A stretch of 64,000 bases of DNA, taken from Lytechinus variegatus (lineage: Eukaryota > Echinodermata > Echinoidea > Temnopleuroida > Toxopneustidae). The position numbers were made by a program, and so were the translations under genes. The DNA is taken from positions 32,936,347-33,000,346 of the forward strand of contig NC_054751.1 in assembly GCF_018143015.1 (NCBI RefSeq), written 5' to 3'. The notes below the pieces were generated by a model. That model worked only from the letters and a program-made list of their open reading frames with translations, was not told where the DNA came from and did not search any database. This document shows positions 13,451-40,100 of this stretch, piece after piece (position 1 is the stretch's first letter; each line of letters begins with the position of its first letter).

Positions 13451-14236
13451 AATATTCATAAGCAAATTATACAATCACTATTAGTATCACAGAATTATAG
13501 GCCTAAAATTGTACAACGGTCATTGAGAATGAAAAAGAATATGATAATGATAACCTAGAGCATTGCAACTTGTCTCTAATACAGATTTGAAATTCATAAA
13601 AATCTAAATTAAAAGAGAGAAAAACAAAGATAAAAATACAAATGATATCCCCGAACCCTGAGCATCCCCTATAAATCAAAATCTTGCTTCCTTTTTTTTC
13701 CTTCTGTTTTCTTTTGCTTTTTGAAAAACTAAATTATAACTTCTTCATAAAAAAACAGATAGGGCCTATATTAATTTAAATGACATAGCATACAATTAGT
13801 TCGTAAATCATTTATTTTTATTCTACTAGATATAGGGTGAAAGTGAAATATAGCTGACAAAAACTAAACGAATCATTTTTTTTTACTCTTATTCATAATC
13901 TAAATGAAAGTATATAATCCATAATATTGACGGTGTAATTTTAATAATTGTATCTAAAACAAAGCTTAAAAATAAAACATCTCTACAATACACTTTCTAT
14001 TCAAACTGTTGAATACCGATGTATATATTTTTTAAGGAGTTTGAAAAAAAGGAAAGCAGCAAGCATTAAAAAAACAGACAGAAGCAAAGCAAAATAAAAA
14101 AACAAAACACAAAACTCCTCCCAACCCCACGGTATGTTTGTGCCCCCCTTCCCTTCTTTTTCGATTGGCAAATGAGGTCGATATGCAAATGATAATGAGA
14201 GATGATATGATATGTGGAATATACTGTTTTTCCTAT

Positions 14237-14410
14237 AATAATAATAATAATAATACCAATCTTAATAATGACGATGATGATGATGATGATAATAATAATG
14301 ATAATATAATAATAATAATAACAATATAATAATAATGATGATAATAATAATAATAATATTAATAATGATAATAGTAATAATAATGATAATAATAATAGCA
14401 ATAATAATAG
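14237..14410. repeat. AAT/GAT trinucleotide microsatellite
   Basis: Runs of AAT interspersed with GAT over about 170 bp. Open frames across it (poly-Asn/Asp on one strand, Ile/Leu on the other) come from the repeat. Confidence 0.9.
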
Positions 14411-15791
14411 ACCCTTAATATCCCCCATGCACTCTTTTTCCCGCTTTTCGTTTTTATCATCATTTTCCCCTTCTCCCTTAATATTCTGTCGTATTCTTTC
14501 TTTGTGGTCCCCCACCTCATTCATCTTGTTCAGTCACTTGATTTTTTTTATCATCATTACCATAATCCATTTAACATCACTGAAATCAAATTTCTGCTTA
14601 CACTCCCCAAAATCTCCCTTTGATCATTTTCGCTTTTCGTTCTGTTTGAAAGATCAGTGCCACAAGCCTCGCTTCTCAGCTGGTCTCCCTTTTTTCACTT
14701 CTTTTCTTTCTTTTTAGCATACATAGACAACCATTTATATACTTTACTAACTTTTTAGAAGGTTTTGATGGTTTTGATTTATCAGTGATATTTGTTAATC
14801 ACATATCGTTTGTATGGAAGTGTATAAGCTTGATTGATTTGTATATGGATTTATGTAATTTTTCTTGTATTTATATTTAGATTTTTTTATATGTATGTTT
14901 AGTGAAAATTGTGAAATAAAATAAATAAGTTCAATTCAATATTAAAATAGCAAGTTTGATATGGTCTAGTCTTGGCGTGGAGACCCACTTGTTGATCAAA
15001 GTTTCAATCAGGGTCTTTGCCTGCAGACTAGGGGTTAGTCTAGGGTATTTTTTACGGTGGTAATATAGAGTCATGTTATATTACTTAGACCTATCTTTTA
15101 GACTGTTATTGGCCTTTCATCCATTCCTCCCTACGTCCCGAAACTACTACTACATGGGGCCATACCCCGCCCCAGTGAAAATATAACATTAAAAATAAAT
15201 ATACATAAAATGGATAAATAATTAATTAAATATAATTAAAAAGTTACACAAAAATCACAACCAAGGAAAAAAAAAGAAAAGTAAAATAAAATTAAAAGGG
15301 AAAGGGGTGAAATATCATATTATTTTCTGAATATTATTACATTTTGTATCAAAATGTAATTTGCCCCATATGCCATGTCTGACCCCCTTAAAAATTTTCA
15401 CTCATGACTCTACTGATGGCCGGCAAGGCGATGCCAAATGATAAATTGGCCGGTTAAAAAGTTACCGCAACCTTCGGGGGAAAAAAATTATGGCTACGCC
15501 ATCGTCTATCACTCAACAATTTTCGACAGCCTGTATATAAATAAAGATTGGTTTCGAATTCATGATCCCATGTAACATACAAATCTGAAGTCAATTTTAG
15601 CTTTCCACAATTTCCGCCTTTTTATTTTCAGATTCCAGTCGACACAGATCAACACTTGACTGCATTTCGTATTCGATTACGATCAGACAGGACCTTTATT
15701 TACTTTTCCTGTATTGTTCATATTATTTTCAATACAGCTTTAGAAATCCCCCGAATCTGGACTTTGAGTTCAGTCTGGTTGACAGAAGAAG

Positions 15792-27955
<12,164 letters not shown>

Positions 27956-28207
27956 TGACGCCAATCCAAAGGACTAGAGAATTTAGCAAGCAATCTTACT
28001 TGCCCTTTGAACTATGTATCAATGCCAACCAAGATCATTAATTGTCAACGACAAAATATTTGGTGTGGTCAGATATTGCTCCGATTCCTGTGAAACATTG
28101 AACAATAATGATAATTATTATTATCATAATAATGTTTTTGAATAGTAATAATATAGCAGCTGGGATTGAGTTCCTGAGTTAAACATGTCTAGAACATTTT
28201 CCTACTC

Positions 28208-28634
28208 TAAAAAATATTGGGTAAAAGTGCTTCATTTGGGTAATTATGTGTCCGACCAACATTTCTTTTGGGCATATTTATTTATCCAGTGTGTGAAAAT
28301 TCTGCCCGTTCTAAAGTAATTATTGCTGCTTATTTTTTAAGTTTAGGGACTTGCCTTTTATACAAGCATTGCTTTTCTTGGCAAGTCCCTCCGGTCAGTT
28401 AATTTATCTTCTATATATTTTTTATAAAATGTAATTGAACTGTCTATTTTGTTTTGAATAATGTACTATTACTTCTATTATATTTGTTGATTTTGTTGAA
28501 CGGAAATAAATAAAATCTAAATCTAAACCTTAATGGACATGCTTCCCCCATCGGGTAAAATATTGCTCAAAATTAGTTGGACACAAGTCATAATTGCCAT
28601 CCCGGTGGTTAAAATTTTACCCAATATTTTTATT
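28208..28634. mobile_element. MITE with AAATATTGGGTAAAA ends, interrupted by a retroposon tail
   Basis: The left AAAAAATATTGGGTAAAAG and right AATTTTACCCAATATTTTTA are inverted repeats, and the inner blocks GGGTAATTATGTGTCC and its inverse also pair. The retroposon tail at 28345-28527 is inserted in the middle. Confidence 0.65.
28345..28527 (+). mobile_element. Retroposon 3' tail, (AAATCT)n-ended family, copy 2
   Basis: Shares GCATTGCTTTTCTTGGCAAG, the G/T-rich interior and GGAAATAAATAAAATCTAAA with the copy at 22655-22864. Confidence 0.7.
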
Positions 28635-28731
28635 TTTTTACAAAAGACGGGTTTAAATAAGGAGAGTGCTTCATGAAAGCAGGACTTGTCCGACGTTTTA
28701 TCTGACTAGTCCAGTTTTATCCGACAATTAC

Positions 28732-28834
28732 CCATAGGCGGCGTAGCAGAGGATTATCTTTTGTGTTTGGGGGGGGGGACGCAACAAAAGCCGCCCCCCA
28801 AACACAAAAGATATCCTCTTATCTGCTCCGCCGC
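28732..28834. repeat. Hairpin repeat with G-tract loop
   Basis: AGAGGATTATCTTTTGTGTT and its near-exact inverse AACACAAAAGATATCCTCTT flank a run of ten G and a run of C. Probably a small MITE. Confidence 0.75.
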
Positions 28835-29519
28835 CAATGCAATTACCATAGCAACAGTGTTTCTCAGCCAATCAAAATCAACTTTATGCCGGCCAAATTA
28901 TATTTAATTACAGAATTTCGCATTGTATTTCAAGCTAATTATAATGGTTTTATAGAGCTTTCAAATGCTTTTTAAAAATATATTTGCATTGCATATTACA
29001 TTTTTTCCCTTCAAATTGTCAAAATTATTGGGGGAGGGGAGGGCCGGGGCAAATTGATATATAATTCATTTGCCCCCTCCCCGTGGACGCCTCTTCCGGT
29101 CAGTATAAACAAGTATAAAACACTCTCCAAGCTTAATTACACCCTGCAGTGAGTGGATGTAACATAAAAAATCTTCTTTTCCTCTCAATTAATTTGAATG
29201 TAATCTTTTAATATGATTTTAATCATGTTTTATTTCTGAAGTTTGATGTTAATTGGTATGAATTCCTTCGCATGTATTATTCTATATACCATGGAGCTTC
29301 AAGCTTCTTGAATGTACACAGTGCGCATCCAGTCATCACTCAGCAAAATGAAACAATTGAACCAATAAATAAAAACAAAACAAATATAAAGCATGAATTG
29401 AATAAACAACAATTGAACCATATAATGATAATTATTATTGAAAAGTTTCCCATCTCCTTGAAAATCAAATACATCGAGAAATAGAGATATATAGGCCCAT
29501 AGAATTGCTTTTGATTACG

Positions 29520-29716
29520 AAACACATAGGCGGCAGAAGCGGGGGGGGGGGGACAGGCCCCCTAAATTTGAGGAGGGGGGACGGTCCCCTCCCCCCTAAA
29601 TTTTTAGTTAATGATCTTTTTTGTTTTGTGTGTGTGCTTGTCAAATTTCTTTACATGTGTCCATCACAAAATTTCAGGTGGACCCCCCTTAAATTTTTAG
29701 CTCCCGCCGCCAATGA
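29520..29716. repeat. G/C-tract repeat, copy 1
   Basis: GGCGGCAGAAGCGGGGGG followed by CCCCTAAATTT and GGGGGACGGTCCCC units. A related copy in opposite orientation is at about 37780-38105 (…CCCCCCGCTTCCGCTGCC). Function unknown. Confidence 0.55.
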
Positions 29717-30075
29717 CGAAACATGTTGTGAGATTCTCGAAATTGGGAAATTTATATTACAAACTGAAATGAGCGGACGCAGTTCCATCGCATACCATAA
29801 TCGTTGAGACTTTAACTAATGCATATGACTTCGGAAGTTGTATACCCGTCGTTGTATACTTTAAGTCTAAGTTTCATGATGGGAAAATATTATGTTCTAT
29901 ACTGCTTTTTATCATATTGTAAAAATAATGTTGACTTATGTCTGTGCTAGTGATATAAGCGTATGTATAAACTAAAGTGAAGCAAGCAATAAATACTACT
30001 AAAATATCTATTGAACTTACGGGTTTCTTGCTAAGTCGCTTTCCCTCTCACCACCACTTGATTTTTTTGTTGGTA

Positions 30076-30250
30076 CACTGTAAAAAATGAAGTGCTAATT
30101 TAGCACTTTGTCTTACAGTGCTTGTATAGGGACTGCATTACTAGTGCTGATGATTTTCTAGTTCAAATTTAAATTAGAAATTAACACTAGTAGTGCAGTC
30201 ACTATACAAGCACTGAAAGTGCTAAATTAACACTTCATTTTTTTACAGTG
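30076..30250. mobile_element. Tc1/mariner-type MITE (175 bp, TA target site)
   Basis: TIR CACTGTAAAAAATGAAGTGC / its inverse CACTTCATTTTTTTACAGTG with TA on both sides; nearly the whole element is palindromic. Shares the CACTGTAAAAA end with 18182-18424. Confidence 0.88.
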
Positions 30251-30674
30251 TATAATAAGGTGATCGTATATACGCCGAAGTGTAATTAAAAGTGTTTCAC
30301 ACATGCAATTTGTCCTGGGTTTTAGGAGATTCCGGGATTTATTTAGATCATTTTTTTTAAATTCCCAAGGATGTACCTATTTGGGATCATGATAAAAAAA
30401 AATATATTTTTCTAGTCCATAGACTTTTTTTTTTACTAGTTTGAATAATTTCGATACTGCATTTTTTCCCCTGAAATTTTCGGAATACTAGTATTCTGCG
30501 TTTTCAGCAAGGAAAATCAATTTTGATGATAGGCCCTAATGGGCCCTAATGCCCTTTGGTTAGAGTTAGTTATTTTTGATTTTTTGTTTTTTTTAAATTA
30601 TTTTTATATTCAATTATTTATCAATTTGTTTATTCATTCATTAATTTTAATTGATTAATCTGTTTATTTAATAT

Positions 30675-30765
30675 AATAATAATAATAATAATACATTGTA
30701 TTTATATAGTGCTTAATACGTGATGTTTCTAAGCGCTTTACAAAACAATTTAGTAACATACATCA
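30675..30765. repeat. AAT repeat plus conserved retroposon-core-like sequence
   Basis: (AAT)n followed by TTTATATAGTGCTTAATAC and CTAAGCGCTTTACAAAAC. This motif is common in animal LINE/SINE 3' ends (family knowledge). In minus orientation the AAT run would be the 3' tail. Confidence 0.5.
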
Positions 30766-31189
30766 ATAACATTGGACAGTTAACATACAAGAAAGGAAAT
30801 GTACAGTGTAAAGTATAAAGTTATCTATGATCTATCTATCTATTTATTCATTTATTTATTTTTGTTGTTGCTTTATTTATTTCCTCCTTTTGGGGTCTCC
30901 ATTAGGCAAGAATCCACCGGTCATGATTACCGCCTGATCAACATTTTGTTTTCATTGAAATGGGAGGGGAGTACCTTACCGCATAAAATTGTATCCGATT
31001 TATCTCACTTTGTTTGATCGTACATGTATTTTTTGGATCCGATCCGACAAACTGGAATGTTTTGTGTACGTTGGATACGTACAGATGTGGCTGAACTTCG
31101 AACTCGATAGAAATTTGACATTTTATAGAAGACAAGTATAAAATTGGTATCTAGGTTGTTAAAAATTGGAAGCATATAACTATTGGACC

Positions 31190-34100
31190 ATGTCTGATTC
31201 AGAAGATGAAGCGAGGGACAGGGGGAAACAACTGAAAATCGTTATTGTTGGTGATGGGGCATCTGGAAAGGTAAGCACAGCACACAATCGCAATTGAAAA
31301 AATTCAGTCCATGCAATATACCGTGTAGGGTGACGTGAGGGAGCTCCGGCCCGCTCCGCTAGCGGGCCGGAGCCCGGCCCAGTGCAGTGGGTACCGGTAC
31401 TCTCCATAATGGCTTGAATGGGGTAACAATGCACCACAAATAAAAGGGGAAAAATAAATTATGCACTTCCCTCGTCTCGATTATAATTTATATATGGATG
31501 AAGGTTCATCATGTTCATCGTGACACAGAATTGAATCCTGACATCGAGGCACAAACTAACTTGAGCTTGACAATGACAGTTGACCTTCAAAAAAGAGAGG
31601 AAAAGTTCTGTCTCTACATTTGTTCTCTTTCTTTCAAAATTGAAAAGAAAATGGCCGATTGACATGATCGATACCGAGAACGAATTTGACATTCATGAAG
31701 CCAGGTCTAACTTTTCCTTTTTTTGAAATTTGAGGGTCCAGTTTGTGCCTCGATGTCAGGATTTTGTGTCACAATAATGAATAGACCTTCATTCATAATC
31801 GAGGTACCGGTACGGTAAGTGCATAATTTATTTTTTCCCCTTTTATTTGGAGCGCTATTGCGACCCCATTCTACCCCATTTTGGAGAATACCCAGTAACC
31901 CATGTCTGCCTAAAAGTATTACACAGACTAGACCAAAAGCTTCAGTCTCTGTATTTTGGTTGTTCCGCTGAACTGCGTTGGCTCCACTCACCATACATAG
32001 ACTGAAGTGGTTGGGGGTCCGTGGCTACAGACAACGTATAGTGAACTAGCGTTTTATAGATCGCGATTTAAAACTGTTTTTTGAGCGAAATTTAATGATA
32101 TAAATTCAGGGAAATACAAATAATTTAAGTAATTGCATACCTTGGACCGGATTTATTGATAAAAAAATCCACTGGATGATTGAGAAATCTGTCATCTAAG
32201 CCATTTTCTCCTGACCTGACGGTTTATCTTGCAAGTTGCCATCTTGAATGACGTCATTATCGTTAATGTCTCGATATATCGCGATTATAACTATTATCGT
32301 TTGTCTTCGTGAGTGTATCGTATCGTATTATTGCCTTGTAGGTGTGCTGGTGGAATGCAATATCGATATCACATTCGTACATTGTTGACGCCCTCTCTCC
32401 GTTCGTTTGTAAATATTTCATAGTTTGGCTGCCATTTTGACCTGTTTTCCTGTGTCGTACCCAACTAAACATCGGTAAAGTATAATTTTCATGCATTTTC
32501 ATCTATATCGTTTAAAGAATGTTAAAATAGAATAATTAACTATTTTGAATTTGTATTTTTTATATCCTTAGATTGTAACCTCGATGTGTTTTAGAACCTC
32601 AAACTTTGGACTCTGGTCGGACAAAGGTGCTGGTGTTATAACAAATGGGAGCCCACACGGACACTTTACCGTCGGTGAATGGGGATTACAGTAAAATGTC
32701 AGAAATTGTTGAATAAATCCCCAGAAACGACGGTTATTCCTGTCTATACACAGACGAGTCCTGGGCTCCGGCCCGCGAAGCGCGTTATGTATACCCAGTT
32801 GTTGTGTGTCCGGATGATCAGTTTTAGAAAGTCATGTGGAAAAAATTACAAGCGAAGTTTAATCAATTTTTAGTACAAAATGTTAGGAAATATTATAAAG
32901 AACAAAATAGAAGATGATTACAAGTATTGAATTCATATTTTTAGTGTAATCCAAAGACAAAAAAAGAAGGCTCCAAAAAGATAAACTGTCTGGACATGCG
33001 ACCCCATTCTACTGTGTGTATGTATGTGGGTAATGTACCAGACCGTATAGTATACAAAAAAATGCATGCAGCCGAGTGCGTTAGTGGAAATGCAGAGCAC
33101 GCGAGGTTTCTTTAGATAGATGCCGCACTGTGCACGAGCCGCTGGTGGCAAGTGCCTAGTGTGCATCATCTGAAGAAACCAAGCTTTATGGCAGTGTATC
33201 CTACTGCCGGAAACATTTGTTTTAGTGCTTTAAAAATGACAATTAGAGGAAATACAATAAAGAAAAATTCGCACTTGCTATTCAAAATATTATGAAAATT
33301 ATGCATGGATAGAGTCTATGTTAAATTATTTTATATTTACCAACTTTTTTCTTTGCATCGCACTTGCCACATACCCCTCCACGAAAAACAATTCTTTTCA
33401 TGTGTGACAAATTACTTCATGATTCCGGACGCGCGCCGGATGGGTGAAGATATTCTTGATTAATAATGATGTAAATCTAATCAAGAACTGGGGTGATTTT
33501 TTCTTCATATTGAAGAAATTTATGTTTGCTAACTAACTTATTTTTTCTTTTTAGCTGCATGTTCCATGGCTCTTTATTTATGCTCATTCGGATCAAGTTC
33601 TATCAATGCGTTGTTGATCGTTGACGGCTCTACTTACGGTAAACCTCGCACACGTTATACCTTGAATTAGCCGTCAATGCCCACCCACAATACACCACAC
33701 CTTAACATTTGATCAAGGAGTGGACGGAATTAACATTCGCCAAATATCAGGCCCATATTTCTGTCAGAAAATATATCAAGAATTGGGGTGATTTTCTTCA
33801 TATCGCGCCGGATGGGTGAAGATATTCTTGACTAATAATAATGTAGATCTAATCAAGAATTGGGGTGATTTTTCTTCATATTGAAGAAATTTGTTTTTGC
33901 TAACTAATCTTATTTTTTCTTTTTAGCTGCATGTTCCATGGCTCTTTATTTATGCTCATATCAATCCTTAATTTAAAACTACAGGTATGTTGTACTGTAT
34001 GATATTTTAACCATTTTCTGTCATTTTTTAGATAAATAAGGTAAAAGTTCAATTTTTTCGCTTTGTTTTTACAATCTTGATCTACGTATAGCTGTTTGAA

Positions 34101-37100
34101 ATTGAACTGCGGAAGTAGTATGCGCGTCTGGAATCATGATAGTGTCCGGTACTACAATACTTGACTACATTGTATTCTACAATTGCTTCAACGTTAGGCC
34201 TCCTTAGTTATCGTATTACCGATCACCTTTTATGAATTCAATCATATCAAACACAATATTCTCATAAAATTCACTAAACTGTCACCATAAACATGATAAA
34301 TACAAATGGAGACTCAAGGCCTACCTACAAAATATAAAACATGAACAAATTTTGCTGAAAAATTCAAATTAACAATTGAATATTGACCATAAGAAATGCT
34401 CTATTTGTTGGCCTGAAAATGAAATTAGATTTCCCCAACCAGAAAAAAAAACCTTTTAATGTAAAAAAAACCCTTTCTTCAATCCAGTATGGATATGGGG
34501 GACAGGAAGTCAGAGGATAACATTCTGGCAAAGCCAAATCCAAAAAGTATTGTAATTCTTGTTCATGAATTAAACAAGAGTCTACAGTCTATGCCAGCAA
34601 TAATCCAAGAATAAGATCATTTTGATTTTATACTGTTGAAGTCTGTTTGTCCACATGATAAAAAAGAGATAAAATCTGATTCCAAGTCAGAGGGCAAGTC
34701 AATGAACTCCATCTTGCATCTGATTCTGTTAATGCAACGCTTAATCTACGATAAAATTGTTCTGATCATTAATCAACAACCATCTATATTAAAAAGTTTT
34801 TTAAATCGTATATGAAACTCGTCCTGTCATTCGTCATATATTATTGGAAACTCCTCTTGTAAAGAGGCAGCCACAATAACATTCAAATATGGCTTTCTGT
34901 TTCTTTCTGTATACTGGACACAGCCTTTTTCATTGTACCTCATGCAAAACAATGACAATTATTAATAAAATGCGCGCAACTATTATGATTATTATTATTA
35001 TGCGCAAATATACATGGCAACCATGACGTAGCAATCAAGATTAAAATGACACTAATTACGTAACAATTAATGCACTCAATGGCAGTCAGTGGCCACTAGG
35101 AAGAGTAACAGAAGCCTACAAATGTGATGACGGCCGAGTTCGTAAAGGGAAACTGATCATGGCTGATCGCGATCTCCAAAAAGACAGTAAACGTAAGCAT
35201 GAGCCTAGATTTTTGGAAAGACCCATACATAAGCTCATTTTGATCCTAGCAGATGATTAGATTTGTTCTTAATGTGATACTGACACTATTGACATCAACG
35301 TACAGAAAGAGACTGCTTGTTACATGGGCTAGTATAATCCACACGAAAGACATTTAGAGATTCCCCGCAAGGAGCCAAACACAAGAACAATTAGACTGTT
35401 ATTTTATTATCGTTTATTTTTATATTAATAGGCAATGAGCAGATTGATATGCAAAGTTATTGATAGCTAGGAAAATTATTTCTGTGCTATTTGAATATGT
35501 GATCTTTCATTTTGTTTTGTTCAACCAAATGAGCGAAACATTGCTTATATTGCAGTATGCATTTTTGGCATGATATATTTATAATATATAGTTAATATAT
35601 TATATTCATGATCGATGTTTCAAGGATCAAATTGGATCAAAAGAAATGCATTTAAAAAGAAAAAAAAGGCTTGATATATTTTTCAGATATCGTTCAAAAT
35701 ATTGTATTATGCAATCTTTTATCTATCATTTTGTGATTTAATTGTATAGTTTCGACCTGAATTTACTTTTGAACGCTTGAAACTTTGATTATATATTAGA
35801 ATCATTCATTTATCAAACTTTGATGAGAGCATGCAAGCATGATACTAAAGCATGAATATTTTATTGTTTATTGATATTTTTAGTGGTTTATAGCATTATT
35901 CCTTTTATGCAAGCACTATAGATATTTCTAATTGAAGTTTATAACTATATATGTATAAGTAACTGTTTTGGATAATCAGTTAAAGGAGCCATGTTACTGC
36001 AACGCTTAATCTACAAAATAATTCTTCTGATCATTAATCGACAATCATCTATATTAAAGAATTTTTTAAATCGTATATGAAACTCGTCCTGTCATTCGTC
36101 GTATATTATTGGAAACTCCTCTTGTAAAGAGGCAGCCACAGATTCCATACAATGAAAGCTTGTTCAAGATTAAACTTCTAAACTCCTTTTGCTTGTTTAA
36201 AACCTTTAACTTTTTTTGTTTTTGCCAATTTGAAATTGATACATGTACACATATTATATTACACTTTATTGTGATGGTACAGATCAAACATTAAACATTG
36301 TCACAAAGTCCAGTGAGCTTTGTTCTCTGTGCGAGAACTTAACTATACTGAACCCATAGCATTGAAACTGAATATGAGATATTTTTACCTATAATTTACT
36401 GATTTATTGGCAAAGTGTCATCCTGGAAAAGAAATTGCATCCATCTTGACTCCAGAATGAGATTCTCTTTCTTTTTTTCTTTCTCTAGACATCTCTTGCA
36501 ACGCGTTACTCTCAGGAGCAATTTGGTAAACAGTATCAACAAACCGTGGGTCTGGACTTCTTTCTCAAGAGAGTATGCATTGGAGGTAAGTAGTAGTAGG
36601 GTTTCATGCTGCAGGGAGGGTAGGAGCATTTTTTAGTAAGCTACTGAAATCCTTGCATCTCAATGACTGAGAGGTATTATTATCACTGACAATGCTTCAT
36701 TAAAACACACCCTGGCCTGGTGGCTGTTATAAGTTACACACAAGTTTACACACAACTTGATGCATGTGTGGTGACCACTGATCTCTCCCCTACCTGGATG
36801 GGAACAATAACGCTGATTGGCCTATTCCGTGTTGAAGCACCGGAAGTTGGTACCTCCGCACGCCGAGTTCCCCCAAAAAAGCCAAAATCGGAGTAGAGTC
36901 TGGTACACGGCAATAGTGTCAAGTCTTAATTATACTTACCAAATCAACTCTTATAACAGCACTTTTCAATGTGAATTTATACCTGATACAAAGTTTAAGA
37001 TGTCGGCCTGTGCCACGTATAATTGCACTTATTGTGACGACCGTGGAAACAGAGAAAATGGGATTACTTTTCACAGATAAGACAAGCTGGTGAACTGCAT

Positions 37101-40100
37101 AGTTGTAGACTTTATGTAGTCCCATGTGCTCAAATACATGTGTGGTAATTCTAAATTACCAGAGCAAGTTTCCAAAACTTTAAAACTCCGGGGGGGGGGT
37201 TATCGATTGTTGTGATTTCTCTGGAAGCGTGATGAATTCAAACCATGATTCAAATGAATATTCAATTTATTAATATTCACAAATGTCACCAAGTTTTATG
37301 AGTTTATCAATCATGTTTGGACAGAAGAATATCGATCACGACTGAGACACGAAAATACTGACCGTGTATAGCATGTATTGTGAAACTTAAGACTGAAAAT
37401 CTGCCTTTTCGGAGGAGTTAAAAAAAAATTTTTTTGCAAGCATAGATCCTGACCGAAATAGACTGATTTTTGGGACAAGGTATTCTGAAAATTATTTATC
37501 TTTTATTTGTGAAAGGACAATAAAATTTACAAGCTATAGGCCCATGTACGGTACAGGACTAGGACATTAGGGGGCTTATGTAACTTGTGGCATGTGAATT
37601 TGTGATATTTCTCTGTCAACAATAGATCGAATTATTTTTTCCAAGAACTCTTTTTTTAAGTACGTAAAAAAGACATTAAGCTACAGAGACGGATTTACAG
37701 ACTTTACAGACAAATTTCACAGAACTTATTTTGAGATGCCGAATGTCTTCAAAGAAAAAATGTCTCGGTGCATGGAGCAAAAAAGGGGGGGTTATCAACC
37801 AGAAATTTAGGGGGTGACGCAATAAAAATAATCTGACAAGCAAAAAAAGGTTATCAACCCAAAATTTAGGAAGGGATGCAAATCAAAAGAAATAATCTGA
37901 CAAGCATAAAAAAAGGGTTATCAACCAGAATTTCAGGGCGGACCACAACGATTTTAGGGGGGTCCACCTGAATTTAGGGGGGATGCAGGAAAAAAATTGA
38001 CAAGCAAAAAGAACAAAAAAAAAGTTGTCAACATAAATTTTTGGGGGTCTGTCCCCCACCTAAAATTTAGGGGTACAGGACCCCCCCCCCCCCGCTTCCG
38101 CTGCCTACAGTGTATATGAACAAACTGGGTAGAGGATAATTGAAGAGGGTCGATCGATGTGACAGAAGGAAAGAGAGAGAGAGAGAGAGAAGGTCAAGTC
38201 CACCTCAGAAAAATGTTGATTTGAATCAATAGAGAAAAATCAGACAAGCACAATGCTGAAAATTTCATTAAAATCTGATGTAAAATAAAAAGTTATGACA
38301 TTTCAAAGTTTCGCTTATTAAAAAAGAATAGTAATATGAACGAGCCAGTTACATCCAAATGAGAGAGTCAATGATTTTACTCACTATTTCTCTTGTGTTT
38401 TATAGTTTGAATTATACAATATTTCAATTTTTACGAATTTGACGTTTAGGACCTCCTTGCCGGAAGCACAAAATGTTAAAATAATGGAATACCAACCGAG
38501 ATGTGCATATAACTGTTTTGTGAAATTAAGCGAAACTTTAAGCCAAAACTTTCATATTACATCCGATTTTGATGAAATTTTCAGGGTTATGCTTGTTGAA
38601 TTTTTTTCTTTTTATTCAAATCAAGTTTTTGTTGGGTGGACTTATTCTTTAAAGGGCGAGTCCACCTCATGAAAATGATTATTTGAATAGAGAGAAAAAT
38701 ACACAATAATGCTCAAAATTTAATCAAAATCAGAAATAAAATATGAAAGTTATATTTTCAACGTTTGAAAACGATGAATTTTTCGGTGTTACACTTGTTT
38801 GATTTTTTTTTTGGGGGGGGGTGGGGTAGACTTAAATTAAAGGGGGGTTCAAGCCCAGTGTTATAAGCCTTCATAACCTAGAAAGTCCTCGCCATATCGA
38901 TCCTCCAAAATACCCTTAGACAATTAAGTCAAGGATTTCATCCATTCTTCCCGTAGGTGAGAAAAACACCAACCCCTTCAAAATTATGTTTCAGAATTGT
39001 ATACTGGGAAAGTACCATGGTTTCAAGAAAACTGCGAATTCTGGCACCTTAAATATATGAAGTTTTGTATAAAAAGCAATAGTGCTTCAGTGTGCAGACA
39101 GCTAGCGTATCGCTCACAATGCACATGCTAATGGAGCGATCGCGTTCCTTTTGGGGGAACTGGTATGGCGGACAATAGAACTCGCGGGCTTCAAACAAAG
39201 GACCCTCCCCGCATATCCAGGTAGGGGAGAGATCAGTGGTGGTGACCAGTCCTTGTACTGCAGTGTTAATGAAATACCCTAAATTTGTCCTGTTTTACTG
39301 GTACCAGTCGTGAATTACTTAGTAATAATAATAATTGTACATAACTGCATGATTCCTACATAACCCCAGTAAACTCTCTGAAAAATACTAGGTTATGTTA
39401 TTAACTCCGGTCGTCATCTGTGTATTAAGTTGTGCATACCACCACGGGATAACAATTTTTTTAGCAATTAGGTGTTTATTCTATTGTCAATACAAAGATT
39501 TTGAAGGAATAGTCTAATCCAACCATCACCTTTTTTTTCAGTGTATTAAGTCGATTGGGTGTAATGTCAGCACCATTGTGTAAATTACTATATTTTTAAA
39601 CATGCAGTGATTTTTCTATTTCCTTTCAATTCAGAGAACTCTCACGTTTCATTGCAAGTCTGGGATATCGGAGGACAGACGCTAGGAGGGAAGATGCTTG
39701 AAAACTATTTGTACGGAGCTCATGTAAGTACTTGCTAACAATTATGTAGATTCATTGACATCCTGTTGAAGATACATAATTTGTTATTATCTCCATTGAT
39801 TTTTAGGTTGATGAATTTATTTATGATTCATCATGTAGATTGTAATATAGATTATTTATAGAACAACAGGTTACGCAGTTCTATAAACCAAGATATTAAT
39901 CAGAACAAATTGATTAAAAGAAAAAAAACCTTCATACACGACATGTAAATTATGCAAATTATAATATATCATTTCTAATTCTGCAGGTAATACTGCATGA
40001 AAAGAAGTTGAGAATGTTGTATTTTGAATCCAATACACTTTGAGCTAATAATTGTTTTTTTATCATTTAGGGAGTATTAATGGTATATGACATCACAAAC

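Larger units (their letters stand above)
11400..15780. other. Intergenic between BBIP1 (minus) and the Rab gene (plus)
   Basis: A divergent gene pair, so promoters for both should lie here. Any 5' UTR exon of BBIP1 would be in about 11400-12200. Just before the Rab start, 15622-15630 resembles a 3' splice site (TTTTATTTTCAG) for a 5' UTR exon. No further conserved coding sequence is seen. An old MITE-A fragment is at 13262-13450 and a microsatellite at 14237-14410. Confidence 0.5.
36774..39240. mobile_element. Possible 2.5-kb element with ACCACTGATCTCTCCCC ends
   Basis: ACCACTGATCTCTCCCCTAC (36774 on) is repeated in inverse near 39215-39240 (TAGGGGAGAGATCAGTGGT), with further related sequence (…GTTCCCCCAAAA) inward on both sides. 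It lies in RAB28 intron 2 and contains a MITE-A copy (38191-38655) and a G-tract repeat. No transposase seen. Confidence 0.55.

Noticed and set aside
14066-14524. 152-residue ORF on the minus strand rich in Ile/Leu/Tyr
   Set aside because: Made by the AAT/GAT microsatellite; no family signature.
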